A DNA stretch of 64,000 bases from assembly GCA_964016885.1 (NCBI GenBank), contig OZ024742.1, forward strand, positions 120,523,370 to 120,587,369, written 5' to 3'. Of the stretch, positions 1 through 11,145 are shown piece by piece. Below the pieces are notes generated by a model, which ran no database searches, was not told the origin of the DNA, and saw only the letters and a program-made list of their open reading frames with translations. Origin of the DNA: Eledone cirrhosa (lineage: Eukaryota > Mollusca > Cephalopoda > Octopoda > Eledonidae). Numbering within the stretch: the stretch's first letter is position 1; each line of letters starts with the position of its first letter. A program made the position numbers and the translations under genes.

Positions 1-329
1 GGTGTTTATATATATGTGTTTATAAAACAATGGGTTATGTAAAAGTAATAAACATTTTTGACGCTGCTACAAGTCTAGAAATGTGTGCAGGAGGAATATT
101 GTGAATTATATAGACAACTCCAGCTATTTAACTAATGTATTTTATCAACTCCAGATGATTAAAAAGTGAAAAGATAAAGTGAAGAAGCATCTAACTGGAA
201 GAAGATAAATTTTATAGAAACATTGTGAATATAAATTTAGTCAAATTTTATTTTCATAAGAAACATTTAAAATCTGTTGATTTAAAAACAGAAAATAGAA
301 GTCTCCAACTATTGATCATAGACATGCAA

Positions 330-331
<2 letters not shown>
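1..331. other. AT-rich sequence, no feature seen
   Basis: Plain AT-rich DNA with stop codons in all frames. I see no repeat family, splice signal or coding block. Confidence 0.6.

Positions 332-360
<29 letters not shown>
332..360. repeat. (AT)n microsatellite
   Basis: Uninterrupted AT dinucleotide run. It lies about 85 bp upstream of the large palindrome that follows. Confidence 0.95.
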
Positions 361-363
<3 letters not shown>

Positions 364-445
364 ATAATAATAAAATTGAAGACTAAAATCCAAAGAGGGC
401 TCGATAAGGAAAATATATATCAAATATATAAGAACCGTAGAGCAA

Positions 446-574
446 ATATTTATTAAAATAACAGATTAAAGTTTAAGCAAAGAATCGCTGCTTTCACCCT
501 TAACGGGATCTTCTGAAGATCCCGTTAAGGGTGAAAGCAGCGATTCTTTGCTTAAACTTTAATCTGTTATTTTA

Positions 575-582
<8 letters not shown>
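446..582. repeat. Perfect palindrome, 68-bp arms, 1-nt centre
   Basis: Positions 446-513 are the exact reverse complement of 515-582, with a single T (514) between. The right arm runs directly into a (TA)n tract ending at 617. At the centre both strands read CTGAAGA (plus 513-519), then CCC (521-523), a 5-nt loop, GGG (529-531) and GAAAG (533-537). This resembles a hammerhead core with a short stem II. No coding potential. It may be an inverted local duplication, a foldback element copy, or an assembly foldback error. Confidence 0.9.

Positions 583-617
<35 letters not shown>
579..617. repeat. (TA)n microsatellite at palindrome edge
   Basis: Continuous alternating AT following the right arm of the palindrome. 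Confidence 0.95.
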
Positions 618-619
<2 letters not shown>

Positions 620-790
620 AGAGTGTTAAAGTTTGCTTGGAACATTGTGGAATATTAAAAAATAGTTGTTTTGGAAGTCTCAACAATGCAGATGTGTAAC
701 AGAATTAGGTGGTAATGAGAGAGGGAGATGTAAGAGGAAATATAGAAAGAGACGTAGAGAGCTTAAAGAATGAAGGAAAAGTGTAAAAAA

Positions 791-929
791 TAATTGTTTC
801 TACTTTAGGCACAAGGCCAGCAAATACCCAGTGCATTACTGGTACTATATTTTATCGACCCTGTAAGGATGAAAGGCAAAGTTAACCTCGGCGGGATTTG
901 AACTCAGAATGGAAAGGGCCGTAACACAA
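791..929 (-). mobile_element. SINE-A fragment (tRNA-derived)
   Basis: Reverse complement of the SINE-A family best seen at 8488-8660. It keeps the body (GGCACAAGGCCAGCAA, then TTTTATCGACCC, then GGCAAAGTTAACC) and the degraded B-box side of the head, and has lost the A-box end. Confidence 0.8.
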
Positions 930-1086
930 GATAGAGTTACTTTGGAAGCGACTTAATAGTCCCTATATTTCGGATTTCACATCCAACAACAGAGGGGTTT
1001 TCCAAGGGGAAATAGTTACATCGGAGGACAATGCGTGGCACACAGTAAACAACGAAGGCCACGTGTTGTCCTTCTATGTTGTCTTT

Positions 1087-1188
1087 CTATGGCTGAAAGC
1101 CCTTCCTATCACCAACCACTTCACAGGGTGGGGGGAGCACAGCTGCGAGAAATGTGTGTCCCTGTGCAGGGGTGGGGGGGGGGGGGGG
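1087..1188 (-). mobile_element. Scrap of LINE/SINE 3' tail followed by G15 run
   Basis: The block reading CCCTTCCTATCACCAACCAC matches the shared 3' tail module on the minus strand (compare 34665-34685). A run of 15 G follows at 1174-1188. The ORFs over this stretch on both strands are not credible genes. Confidence 0.5.
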
Positions 1189-1264
1189 TTGAAGTAGTGA
1201 AGTTGAGAATAACTGTTAGGGGGTGCTAGTGGAAAGAAGAGGGTAGATCTGGTCACATTGTAAG

Positions 1265-1300
1265 CTGCAGGTCGAGTCTTCTTCAGCACTGCATAGCGAC
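1265..1300 (-). pseudogene. LINE ORF2 C-terminal scrap
   Basis: The minus strand encodes RYAVLKKTRP, matching the C-terminal end of the LINE at 25379 (RYAVIQKTRLA). Only about 10 residues remain. A headless SINE-B copy starts a few bases downstream. Confidence 0.5.
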
Positions 1301-1310
1301 ATATATATAT

Positions 1311-1642
1311 GTTCAATTCTCAGACCAGGTGATGTGTTGTTTCCTTGAGCAAGACACTTTATTTCACATTGCTCCAGCTTAGTCAACTGTAGAAATGAGA
1401 TGATAGGACTGGGTTCCTATCATTCCACTGCAAAGTGGTCGTGGAGGTGCCACAGCAAAAAAGCACCCAGCCCACACTGTAAAGTGGACGTGTAGGTGCC
1501 ACGGAAAAAAAGCACCCAGCACTCATTGTAAATGAGGTTGGTGTTAGGAAGGGCATCCAGCTGTAGAAATCAAGCCATAATCAGTTCCCGTCCCACCCTT
1601 GCAAGCAAGAAAAAGCGGACATAAAATGATGATGAAATGATA
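1311..1642 (+). mobile_element. SINE-B, head truncated at the B-box
   Basis: The copy begins at the B-box-like GTTCAATTCTC. It runs through the body (TTGAGCAAGACAC), two repeats of the KAAAAAGCACCCAG unit, and the 3' tail (GGTGTTAGGAAGGGCATCC), ending in ATGATG repeats. The full-length relative is 44432-44767. Confidence 0.9.
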
Positions 1643-1680
1643 ATATATATATATATAAACATATACACACACACATATAT

Positions 1681-1990
1681 CCCTGTCAGATTGACACGCT
1701 CGATCATCACCTTTTCAAAAAAAGTATATCATACACAAAACCCCAGTGTCGACAGTTTTCCAAGAGATGGCAACATGAAATGAACTGTTATTTTTCTCTA
1801 AAAGAACTTTTTCTGGCCTGCTTGTCTCCTCAATGTTTCTATTTCTTTTTTAATTTCCCATTCTATCTTCTGATGAAGGACTAGCATCTGAAACATTAAG
1901 ACCTCTTTTCCTACTACATCAAGAGTAAAACTAATAATATATTTCTTCATTGTGCTGTGTCGTTTGCTTTCTTATTTTTGTTTGCCTTTT
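1681..1990 (+). repeat. Dispersed repeat family F, Penelope-like signature
   Basis: Shares its 3' part with 15091-15255 and the minus strand of 49437-49560: a pyrimidine stretch, CTGATGA (1870-1876), GGACTAGC, GAAAC (1890-1894), then TTAAGACC and a TACTACATCAAG-like block. The order CTGATGA, short stem, GAAAC recalls hammerhead motifs of Penelope-like elements. Stem II is degraded in this copy. No reverse transcriptase is present. Confidence 0.55.
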
Positions 1991-2002
1991 GCTGTGTGTG
2001 TG

Positions 2003-2048
2003 TGGAAAACGGACGTTAAACAATAATGATGATGATGATGATGATGAT
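2003..2048 (+). mobile_element. Isolated LINE/SINE 3' tail
   Basis: GGAAAACGGACGTTAAAC followed by (ATG)n is the extreme 3' end of the shared LINE/SINE tail with nothing upstream, as left by extreme 5' truncation. Confidence 0.6.
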
Positions 2049-2665
2049 AGAGAAAAATAAAGAAAAGTAGATTAATTTGGAAGTATGAGGATGCTAAAGA
2101 TATTTAAAGGAAAGGGTTAAAGAAAAAAAGAAATGGAAAAGAAATTAAAAAGTAGCTGACAGTGTTTAGATGTTTTCCTCAATCTTGAATTAATTTTAAT
2201 TATTACAGAAACTAGGATAGATTAAAAAAGATTTCTCCAGTCTCTATTTCAATCTTAGTCGTAGTAGAATTGTATTTTATTTATTTATTGCTCATTAATT
2301 CAGCAAACAGAAGATTGAAGACTTACAAATTTTAAAACTAGTCGTTTTTATCTATACTGAAAAGATGCAAATATCACATACCTGTTCGGCTGCTGCTGTA
2401 TATTTGTTCAAAACTTAAGTTTCACTCTGTCACTACTATAAGTTTCTGATATGGTATGACGTACATCAAGTCTATGATAAGTATCAAAAATACTACTATT
2501 ACTATCATTAATGATGAATAGTTACACAGAAACAAAAATAGATGCATTGTTAAAGAGAAAAATGTTTATCTATATCTAACAGAGCCTCACAAATGCTTCT
2601 GCGGATTTACTGTGGATTCTTTCAGTCTCCATTAACTGTCATGCTGTTACAGTGACGACTGCTTC
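2049..2665. other. No feature seen
   Basis: AT-rich DNA without recognisable repeats or exons. Confidence 0.5.
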
Positions 2666-2780
2666 TCATGCCATGCTGCTCTTAATGAGATAAAAAAAAC
2701 ATGGCCTGAATGGTACAGGCATCCCTTCCCAGCTTGAGCCAGCAAAGCTGGACAGAGGGGGCAACAAAGGGCTAGACGGC

Positions 2781-3114
2781 ATGACAATCTTCACGTTCCA
2801 CAGGAGTAGGCCCCTCAGCTTCGATGCTAGATGTTGCCACACATTGGATGCTACTTGTTGCAACCTGGTGCATTCAGCTACCAGTCCAGGCTTCACTGCC
2901 CACCAGATCAAAGAGAGCAAACTGTTAAAGTATCGGCTGCGCTTTGACAGGTTTGTGTTTGAGCCTGTGGCAGTAGAGACTTCCGCAGTTCTTGGCACCC
3001 AGATAACATCCCTGCTAAGTGGGGTGGTTGTTCCAGCGCATTTCCCTCGCCATCCTTCAGGACAATGTTTTTTCCATCCTGTCGACTAGGACCGTGAGGC
3101 AGGCTGACCCTTAA
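2781..3114 (+). pseudogene. Retroelement C-terminal domain fragment
   Basis: The plus frame reads SRPLSFDARCCHTLDATCC, then about 25 residues on KYRLRFDRFVFEPVAVETSA. This is a block I recall from proteins of invertebrate retroelements (pattern DATxxxTLA, then FxPxAVET, then GP). The copy at 44028-44328 covers the AVET block and what lies downstream, and both end at the same CTGACCCTTAA. The stretch is far more GC-rich than its surroundings. It is truncated at both ends and frameshifted after the AVET block. Parent element class not assigned. Confidence 0.55.
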
Positions 3115-4503
3115 ATTTCAATTATGGTAGTGGCGTGTGGATTAGATTTACTTCCATAAGCATGATTAGCTTTTCATAGATATAAACTACTGCGTAAGCA
3201 GTAGTAAGCTTAAGTGTGAGAAATCGCAACTTAAGAATGTTTATCATAGCTGTCATCCTTATAAAAAGAATGACTATATTGTGTGTGTATGTATTTGTGT
3301 ATGTATTTGTGTATGCACTGTGTGCATGTGCAGATTTTTGAAAATGCATACCTATAACTTTTATAAAATGTGATAAGTTGAAGTAATAAAATCAAAGAGA
3401 AGGTAAAAGATCCATAATAAATCTGGAAAAGGCTATTACATAAATCTCAAAAATTGGCTTTCTTGAAAGGTTTTACTCACTAAGTAGTTGGAGAATTTTG
3501 GCCAACAAACTGTAATCCTAAATGATATAGAGCTTAGGTTAAGACTGTTAAGATATCATATGTCAAAGAAAAATAATAATCAAATGTCTTTCATTACTGA
3601 TTCCAACTTCAAATATATATAATTCTTGGATTTACTAAAAATATTCAAAGTAGTTAAAAGCAAAAGCAATGTTATTGCATTACTATAATGGATCAATAAT
3701 GCCATAACAAATGCTATTCTATATGGAATGCCATTATGGTCAGACTAACAGTATTGAAATTATTTGAAAGATTTTTTCTCTTTACAACCTTTCATCGATA
3801 TAGAAAAATCAGTAACAACGTTATTTTTCTATTCCTTTATTAAATGTAGTATGAGAAAAGATGAACTAAAAACTGAAATGTTCCATGAAGATAAAATGAT
3901 TTAATCTTTCGTGAAACATAGACAAATGACAACAATACAAATGAATAGTGATGAATTACAACAATAAGAACAACAAAACTCATAACAACATGACAAACAG
4001 TTCCTTTTGTGGAAATCTTACTGGAAACATAGCATCTGAGAATAAATCAATGACTACTTAGTTGTAAAGGAAAATTCCTAAGTGAAGCAACAATCAAATA
4101 ATTTTATTATGATATCAAGGTTGAGATGAGTGCATCAAGTAAAACCCTGACCAACCAAGTAGACAATCTAGTTTCAATTCTCTGCTGGAACAATTTTATT
4201 TCACTTATATCACTAATGCCCTTGAAAACACTGTACAAATGTCATGCTTTGTGCTAATGTAAATCAATATTCTGATACAAGGCTTAGTGAGAAGATGTTT
4301 TGTTTACATTTTCTTTTTTCTTCGGCTAGTTCAGCTCCAGGTGGCAAGAAGTAATATCTCTACTTTTAACAAAAGGATATGACAACAAAAATATTGCAGG
4401 GTTGCAATCTAGAACTTGTAGTTAATGATAGTCAGCCATCAATCTGCTATCACAAACATCCTATCAAGTTGGCACCCAATGTCAAGGTCATTTATTGCTC
4501 ACC
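3115..4503. other. No gene; AT-rich with a short TGTATTTG repeat
   Basis: A (TGTATTTG)n-like microsatellite lies at about 3283-3320. The rest is unremarkable, and its short ORFs have AT-driven composition with no recognisable motif. Confidence 0.5.
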
Positions 4504-4687
4504 TTAACCCTTTCATTATTATATTTCTAATAAAATACACTGCCTGTGATTTTCAAATCATTTTGAAAATAATCACATATTGAGGGATTTGGTAAAATAA
4601 CTTCCCCATTATTAAACTAGTGTTGAAAATATAAATTAACTAAGTTTCTTGTATAAAATGATGGTGATTTGATATGAAAAGAGTTAA
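4504..4687 (+). mobile_element. MITE-2 copy, TTAA-flanked
   Basis: Starts TTAACCCTTTCATTA and ends AAAAGAGTTAAA, with family landmarks between (GAAAATAATC; GTATAAAATGATGG). Related copies lie at 8089, 11486, 12440, 17415, 22803, 23240, 24170 and 31639. CCC-type ends next to TTAA suggest piggyBac-like mobilisation. Confidence 0.7.
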
Positions 4688-6162
4688 ATCCCCCTGACAA
4701 TTAATAGTAAGCTCTTGAGGCGTGAAAGGCTCAGTTATTCCAGATGGAATATCACACAGAGCCTTAGACTCTGAGCTTACTACTGATATATACATCTATA
4801 TCAATTCTGGTTCTCAAGAAATTTCACATAATTTGATATGAATACTGGTCACCCTATCAAAAATTGACAGATATTTAATGACTATATTCACAAAATTCAG
4901 TAAAAGAGCCCTTAAATATCACTGCTATTATATTTTTTAATGATGCCATAAGCTATGCAGGATAATTGACTATGTATAACAAATTTTCAAACTTACATTT
5001 CAGCAAAATCTTTAAAGCTTGTCACATTTTCAAAAACCCACCAAATGATCAGATAGAAAACACATTTTAAAATCAAAAGGACTTTATAGTGAATCAAACT
5101 TATCTCCCTTAAATTTCTTCTATGTTACTGACAGAGATACAGAAAATATGTAGTAAATCATTTAAATCCTTAGTAAACATAAAAACTGGAAAAAATATTC
5201 AGCAATCAACCACACAAAAAAGGAGATAAAATTTATTTATAAAACATAACCATACAAACATGCGATAAAAAGTTTGCAAACATACATAATGAATACATAT
5301 CTAGACAAAATATATAAATGTCAATGTATAAATCTAAGTTAATTATAGATTGAACTACATCTGTCAAATAAATACTGCAGAGCTAAGATAAGAACTTATA
5401 GACAAGTAAAAACTTCAAAAATAATGCGTGAATTCTAGCAAATATGCTAAGAAATTGTCATGAAAAAGTTCACTGTTGCTTTATAAACTTTCAAGTATAT
5501 ACACAGCCACAATAAAATAATCAGCTCAATAGGTGTTAGCATCTAAAACAGATGTCAATGCATTAATGGTTATCACGACAAGTTTCTATACAAGAAACAT
5601 TGTGGCAATACACAAATCAAAAGCCATCTAAAAAAGACCACTAAAAGAAAATTAGGTCTTCATATCTTAATGCAAGCTACTTGATGCTGACATAAGTCAA
5701 ACAAGTTTGTGTAATAAGTTATAGTCTTTGCCAATACTATCACCTTAAAACCAGCTGACAGTTTTTCATAAAATATTAAAATTCCTTTCAACATCATAAT
5801 GGTATGGGCTAGAAAGACCTGCAATACACTTATACATTCACCACATGTCATCTAAGAAGTCCAATACTTTCAATACTTCAAATACTTCATAAAAATAAAT
5901 GAACTTTTTTTGTCCGATATGTATCTTCTCACATATTACATATCAATAGCTGTAATTGTCTTTGTTATATACATCAGTCAATTTGTTAAGTTACAGTAAA
6001 TGACAGAGCATTAAGTTGTGCTTAACCTTTCATCTACCTAAAATACTATACTATCCTCATTCTTCTACAGCCACAACAATACACACTATCTAGTGCCTCC
6101 TTCCTCATATTACAGCCTTGAAACATCACACTTTTTACACATGCCCTATATAATTTGCCTTC
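4688..6162. other. No feature seen
   Basis: AT-rich, with no repeat family or coding signal I can support. Confidence 0.5.
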
Positions 6163-6594
6163 CATGCAGAAAGGGAGATATCTGCTGCCATACAGAGGGG
6201 GAGATATCTGCTGCCATACAGAGGGAGATATCTGCTGCCATACAGAGGGAGATATCTGCTGCTATATAGAGAGGGAGATATTTGCTGCCATACAGAGGGA
6301 GATATCTGCTGTTATATAGAGAGGGAGATATCTGCTGCCATACAGAGGGAGATATCTGCTGCCATACAGAGGGAGATATCTGCTGCTATATAGAGAGGGA
6401 GATATCTGCTGCCATACAGAGGGAGATATCTGCCTTCCATACAGAGGGAGATATCTGCCTTCCATACAGAGAGGGAGATATCTGCCTTCCATACAGAGGG
6501 AGATATCTGCCTTCCATACAGACAGAGGGAGATATCGGCTGCCATACAGAGGGAGATATCTGCTGCCATACAGAGGGAGATATCTGCTGCCAAC
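6163..6594. repeat. 24-bp minisatellite, about 18 units
   Basis: Unit GAGGGAGATATCTGCTGCCA plus TACA. Variants read CTTCC in place of GCTGCC or carry a 2-4 bp indel. Each unit holds the palindrome GATATC. Because 24 is a multiple of three, several frames on both strands stay open (up to 120 codons). This is a by-product of the repeat, not a gene. Confidence 0.95.
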
Positions 6595-7481
6595 AGAAAC
6601 AATATCTCTTCAATGACCCATTGATTGATCCTCTATGTTGCTAATCCTGCAAGAATCGGCAACAATATCTCCCTCAAATAACACCCTACTGTCTTTTTGA
6701 AAAAAAAACAACAAAGGAAGAACACATTGTATTATGTAGTCCTTGATACATTATTCATGAAAATATAGACATGTTATAAAACCAATGCATATAAAGATTT
6801 AAAACATACTTTAAATGCATTGTTTGGGCTTCTAGTCATTTGAAATTTTTATAACATTGTCCCTATGCTTTCAAAAACTGCCTTGAAACTCAATTCATAT
6901 ATAGACAGGGTGGTCATGACTGGAACACTTTTGATCATAGGTCTGTTAGATTTACAACAACAAATCTCTAAATTGATTCTATCCATCTCAAAGCTATACT
7001 AGTTCTAACAGAATTTTCCTCAATTGCCACCAAACCACCATAAAGTAACAGTGTGTATTTGTTCACACTTTACTATGCTAGTGCATTTGATGCACCTAAA
7101 GCTTTGATTCCTTTTCCACCAACCAGAGATCATAAAGCAGTGTTTATGTACCCATCTTACACCTCATTGACTTCCTGATTAATCTCATTCTGCATGATAT
7201 AGCAGAACAATTTAAATGATATTTCAGTGCATTATTTCCATAATTTAGTCATGTATCATTCCTACACTAACTTTATATTTTCTCTGAAAATATTTTGTAT
7301 CTGATTCTCATCAGTCTTCTTTTGTTATCCAAACTACTCCTCATAATTACATTAATATTTACAAATATCTTAAACCTATTCAATTTCAGATTATACACTC
7401 CTACAATTTCCACAAATTTAGTATATACTTTTAATTCACCTAATATAAGCTGTATAATTAATATTCATATTTCTAATGAGA
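6595..7481. other. No feature seen
   Basis: AT-rich, unremarkable sequence. A poly(A) run lies near 6700. Confidence 0.5.
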
Positions 7482-7519
7482 TCATCATCACCATCGTCTG
7501 TTTTTCCATGCTTGCATCG
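7482..7519 (-). mobile_element. LINE/SINE 3' tail scrap
   Basis: ATCATCATCACCATCGTCTG followed by TTTTTCCATGCTTGCAT is the extreme 3' tail module on the minus strand. Confidence 0.6.
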
Positions 7520-7864
7520 TCTGCAGAAGGTCCAATATTATAGCATAAACAACACTATATGGTTAAAGAGAATAATTCATATCTGCAGTAATGGGATATG
7601 GATTTATTCTCACAATATATACTGATAAATTAGTATTTAGATTGGATTTCAAATTACTACAACCTACATATTATTCGATCAACATTTTCATAACACTTAT
7701 CACTACTAGTAAAGAAACTGAAATATATTAGTACAAACATATTAGTTCCAGGTAAATGTATAGGGCAAAAGAAACTGATTCAAATTAATTCAAAGATAAG
7801 CAATGAAAAATATTAAAACAAGTTTATCTACTTAAATAAATAAACAAAATAATTTGTACAAATA

Positions 7865-7940
7865 TTTGTTTCTACTTTAGGCACAAGGCCAGCAATAACC
7901 CAGTTCATTACTGGTACTTTATTTTATCGACCCCGTAGTA
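7865..7940 (-). mobile_element. SINE-A 3' part
   Basis: Contains GGCACAAGGCCAGCAATAAC and TTTTATCGACCCCGTAG. The head is missing. Confidence 0.8.
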
Positions 7941-8088
7941 CAAATATTAATAGCACATTTGACTACAACATATATAAGGCTTCCTAATGTAGTGTTAGTG
8001 GTTTTATAGCTTGTATGGTTTACATATTATCAGAAATTATACTCAGCTAAAATCATTTCAAACTCTGAATTCTAATCTAGCTCAACAA

Positions 8089-8339
8089 ATTCAACCCCTT
8101 TCAGACCAAACCACCTGACACTGTCTCAAAACTGTTTCTTTAAAGTGTTTATCATCATTCTCATCATTATTTTACAACTGTTTATGAAAAAAAAACTTAA
8201 ATTTATCTCCAAACACCAGCTTAATAATGAGAAAGTTAATTATATTTCTAAATTCCACCAAATTCTTGATTATTTTCAAAATTGTTTGAAAATCATAAGC
8301 AGTGAGTTTCAATAGGAATATGGTAATGAAATGGTTAAC
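8089..8339 (-). mobile_element. MITE-2 copy, reverse orientation
   Basis: Ends read TCAACCCCTTTCAGACC and GGTAATGAAATGGTTAAC. Internal landmarks (TATTTCTAAATTCCACCAAA; CAAAATTGTTTGAAAATCAT) match the family on the opposite strand. TTAA sites are slightly decayed. Confidence 0.65.
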
Positions 8340-8487
8340 TGTTGAATTATGGAAATTATCACCATACAAACTAGTCCATAACAAGTTTTGTGGGCGAAAT
8401 AAATAAAGTCACTTTCAACATATATTTCTTCACCAAACTATAAAACAGTTATATTTTTTAGATTATTATTATGATTTTTATTATCAA

Positions 8488-8660
8488 GGGCAGTGGATTG
8501 GCAGTATCGGTAGAGCGTCAGACACCATGCTTTGCAGCATCGAGTTATGGCCCTTTACGATCTGGGTTCAAATCCTGCCGAGGTTAACTTTGCCTTTCAT
8601 ACTCACAGAATCGATTTAACCGACTTTCCCCTCCCCAAAACAATTATTATTATTATTATA
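8488..8660 (+). mobile_element. SINE-A with intact tRNA-like head
   Basis: The A-box-like TGGCAGTATCGG lies at 8499-8510 and a consensus B-box GGTTCAAATCC at 8565-8575, giving an internal pol III promoter. The body continues GAGGTTAACTTTGCC, then ATCGATTTAACCGAC, and ends in (ATT)n. This tail differs from the (ATG)n tail of SINE-B, so SINE-A likely used a different LINE. Octopus tRNA-derived SINE families (OK, OR1, OR2) are known. I cannot assign this copy to one by name. Confidence 0.85.
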
Positions 8661-9168
8661 CACACACCAAACAAGTGATGAATCTTAATTTCTTCATTTA
8701 ATCTTCACATTTTGATAATGAAGGTATTAACATATCTTTGATATACTTCTATACAAAAGTTTGAAACCCCCAAAATCTGTCCTGTAATTCATTCCTTAAA
8801 CATTCTAGCATGCCCATTGTACTGGATCTGTGATCTCTTGATGTGGAGAAGTTACAGTTCTACCTGGAGCGACTCCATCATCTGAGCTATGCACCCTATT
8901 GAGTAACGATACTCTCCATGGACCCTCCCTAATAACACCATTTCAGCTACTTGTATTTGCAATCACTACTCAAAATTCATGACCATAAGCAAGGTCAGGG
9001 CACAAACATTGAATTGAAGATAACAAGTTTAACTTTTCCACCTCCCTCCCTTTTGATAAAGTGCTGAAGTTGACACATCATTATACCAGCTCCAGCAAGC
9101 CTTGCATCTAATTCTGGAGAAGTGACAAAAAGCCTCCTTGATAGAGTCTAACATTGAAAGGTTTTGAC
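8661..9168. other. No confident feature; slightly GC-richer, probably decayed repeat
   Basis: Composition rises around 8810-9160, next to the LINE scrap that follows. It may be more of that LINE, but I could not align it. Confidence 0.35.
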
Positions 9169-9339
9169 TTAGCCCCATTCATTGGATTCCAGCTTAACCC
9201 CGAAATCCTCCCATGTCTTTATTTTGGACACCTTGACTGTCTCCGCAGCAATTCTTTGTGTCTGCCTGTACCACAAGTGCAAGAAGGAGGACTTATTTAT
9301 AAGCCAAGTCGTGTAAGCCTTTGGCAGGTCCTGGGCAAC
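9169..9339 (-). pseudogene. LINE ORF fragment upstream of the RT domain
   Basis: A minus-strand frame of 56 residues includes LHLWYRQTQRIAAETVKVSK and KIKTWEDFGVKLESN. It resembles the linker between endonuclease and reverse transcriptase in invertebrate LINEs (pattern RYxxARKxAAxAVKxSKxxSWEEFGxxLxSN). It starts after a stop and ends at TAA (9169-9171). Both flanks are decayed. Confidence 0.55.
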
Positions 9340-10017
9340 CTACAGAATAAAGTTGGAGTCATTGGTGGATGGGGAAGTCAGGATCAGGTACGCAGACACC
9401 ATTACATCCAAATTCAGAGAATTACAAAAACATTAAGCTAGATTAGTAGATATTAAGAAAACTTGGCAGCGGGTGGAATGAGGTAAAACAGGAAGGCATT
9501 TATTGTAGAGTGAGATTCAATATAAAGAAAATCATAGAGAACTTATGTAAAAAAAAGTACTAAAAAGATCCCCTCCCCCCCTATCAAATAGAAAGATGTA
9601 TAAATAGATAGATGAAATGCTACAAATGAATAAAATTGGAGCCTATTTCTGAGTCAGGTAGGACACAATAGCTAATTAATATAGTTGGCATCATTCACTT
9701 GAGTTAATATATTGAGATTTGAGTGTATAGCATAAGAATAATATCTGTGAGAAAATCTATAAGAATTTGTATTCTAACAGTCTTCCCTGGCAGCAAAAAT
9801 CATACGAAAAAATAACAAACCCCACACAAAATTATTAATAAAATATAATCATACAGAGCCAATTCTGATGAGAAATTACACGATATCAAAAATCAAGAGA
9901 CAGCAAAATATTTTTAGCATTTCAGGAAAAATATTCCACATATATACATAGTTATTAATGTCACATGAACTTCAGTAAATATCAAGAATGTATGTCTCAT
10001 TGCCATATATAACTTGA
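9340..10017. other. No feature seen
   Basis: AT-rich DNA. A short C run lies near 9570. Confidence 0.5.
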
Positions 10018-10042
10018 TATTATATTATATTATATGTGTGTC

Positions 10043-10102
<60 letters not shown>
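10018..10102. repeat. (TATAT)/(TG)/(TA) compound microsatellite
   Basis: TATAT steps pass into (TG)n and then (TA)n, which abuts the foldback repeat that follows. Confidence 0.95.
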
Positions 10103-10103
<1 letters not shown>

Positions 10104-10342
10104 CGAAGGAAGTGTGGTAAGGAACCAGATGGACCATAACGCACTAGAGTACTCAATACTTAGGGTAGTAGAGTGGGTAATAGGAAAATGTTTCACCCTG
10201 ACGGCAGGGTTCAAGCCGTTTCGATGGCTATTACTGAACTGAGTCCAGAAATAGCCTTCGAAACAGCTTGAGCTCTGCCGGCAGGGTGAAACATTTTCCT
10301 ATATCATTTCACCCATCAGTGTGAAACATTTTCCTATATATG
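10103..10342. repeat. Foldback repeat family G with 52-bp arms
   Basis: Arms 10180-10231 and 10251-10302 are inverted copies (5 mismatches in 52) with a 19-nt spacer. The outer part AACGAAGGAAGTGTGGTAAG is shared, in reverse, with 22480-22498. On the minus strand the arm holds GAAACGGC and, after a loop, GCCGTC, i.e. GAAA followed by a hairpin ending in GUC as in a hammerhead stem III. Other copies: 22307-22500, 51550-51760, fragments at 38717 and 50458. Confidence 0.8.
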
Positions 10343-10503
10343 TATATATATATATCACAACTATTTTCATACACTCTACATGAAAGGAAAACAAGATTAT
10401 CAAGTAGCATCCACACATACGGTCTCCATAATGTGTTTATGTGTATGTGTGTCTGTGTACACACACATATTATTGCTTTAATGTTTGATTTTCCATAACA
10501 CAG

Positions 10504-10714
10504 GTTGGATGGATCTGTAGCAAACAGAACACCTTTCTTCTTGATTCTCTGTGAGGATTATCATACACACAAACCAAAATTTAGTGAGAGATTGTTAGAG
10601 AGAATAAACAAAATCTATTTTTATCAAAACAGTACAGCAGTACAAGACGCTACATTAAATCAAAGGAACAGGACAAAGTCTGAAAGGTATCCATGTTTTC
10701 AAGGTGAACATTGA
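10504..10714 (+). CDS. Exon-like ORF, unrecognised (low confidence)
   Basis: A plausible 3' splice site (TTTCCATAACACAG, ending at 10503) precedes an open frame of about 70 codons ending in TGA. It includes LCEDYHTHKPKFSERLLERI and is charged and not simple-repeat derived. I recognise no family. There is no donor before the stop, so it could only be a terminal exon. Chance ORF is equally possible. Confidence 0.12.
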
Positions 10715-10782
10715 ATCACTTGGCTTTGTCTACATATAATAGTCTCTACATGGAGACAATATAACATGAAAAGGACTCTGTA

Positions 10783-11145
10783 AAGTGGTTGGTGTTAGGA
10801 AGGGTATCCATCTATAGAACCATGCTAAAATCTGAACTTTATGAGCAACATGTGGTTCTCTGACCTGTTGAACACATAACAGCATGGGTGGGGGAACAAT
10901 CAAATTTACAGCTCACACCTAGGTAGGTTTAGCTGGCTTCCTATGAAATTTCTCATTTACTTTATGATAGAGGAGGGGGTCCAGTCATATCATGAAAAGT
11001 GATTTGAAATGAAGCAAATTCCTCAAGAACACAACATACTGCCTGGTTCAGGAATTGAACCCACACCCTTATGACTGTGAACCCAACAGCCTAACCACCA
11101 TACCATCAGGGTAAGTGGACATAAGATGATAATGATGATGATGAT
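10783..11145 (+). mobile_element. LINE/SINE tail split by a reverse SINE-B-like head
   Basis: Plus-strand tail sequence (GTTGGTGTTAGGAAGGG, near 10790) is separated from its own end (AGTGGACATAAGATGATAAT, near 11112) by a minus-strand tRNA-like head at about 10900-11106. That head carries a B-box (GGGTTCAATTCC on minus) and an A-box-like GGTATGGTGGTTAGG. This suggests a SINE inserted into an older SINE or LINE tail. Confidence 0.55.

Noticed and set aside
6282..6644. 120-codon ORF and its antisense partners
   Set aside because: Products of the 24-bp minisatellite with no stop in its unit.
8488..8580. Free-standing tRNA gene
   Set aside because: A- and B-boxes are present but the cloverleaf is not complete and the sequence continues into a SINE body with an (ATT) tail.
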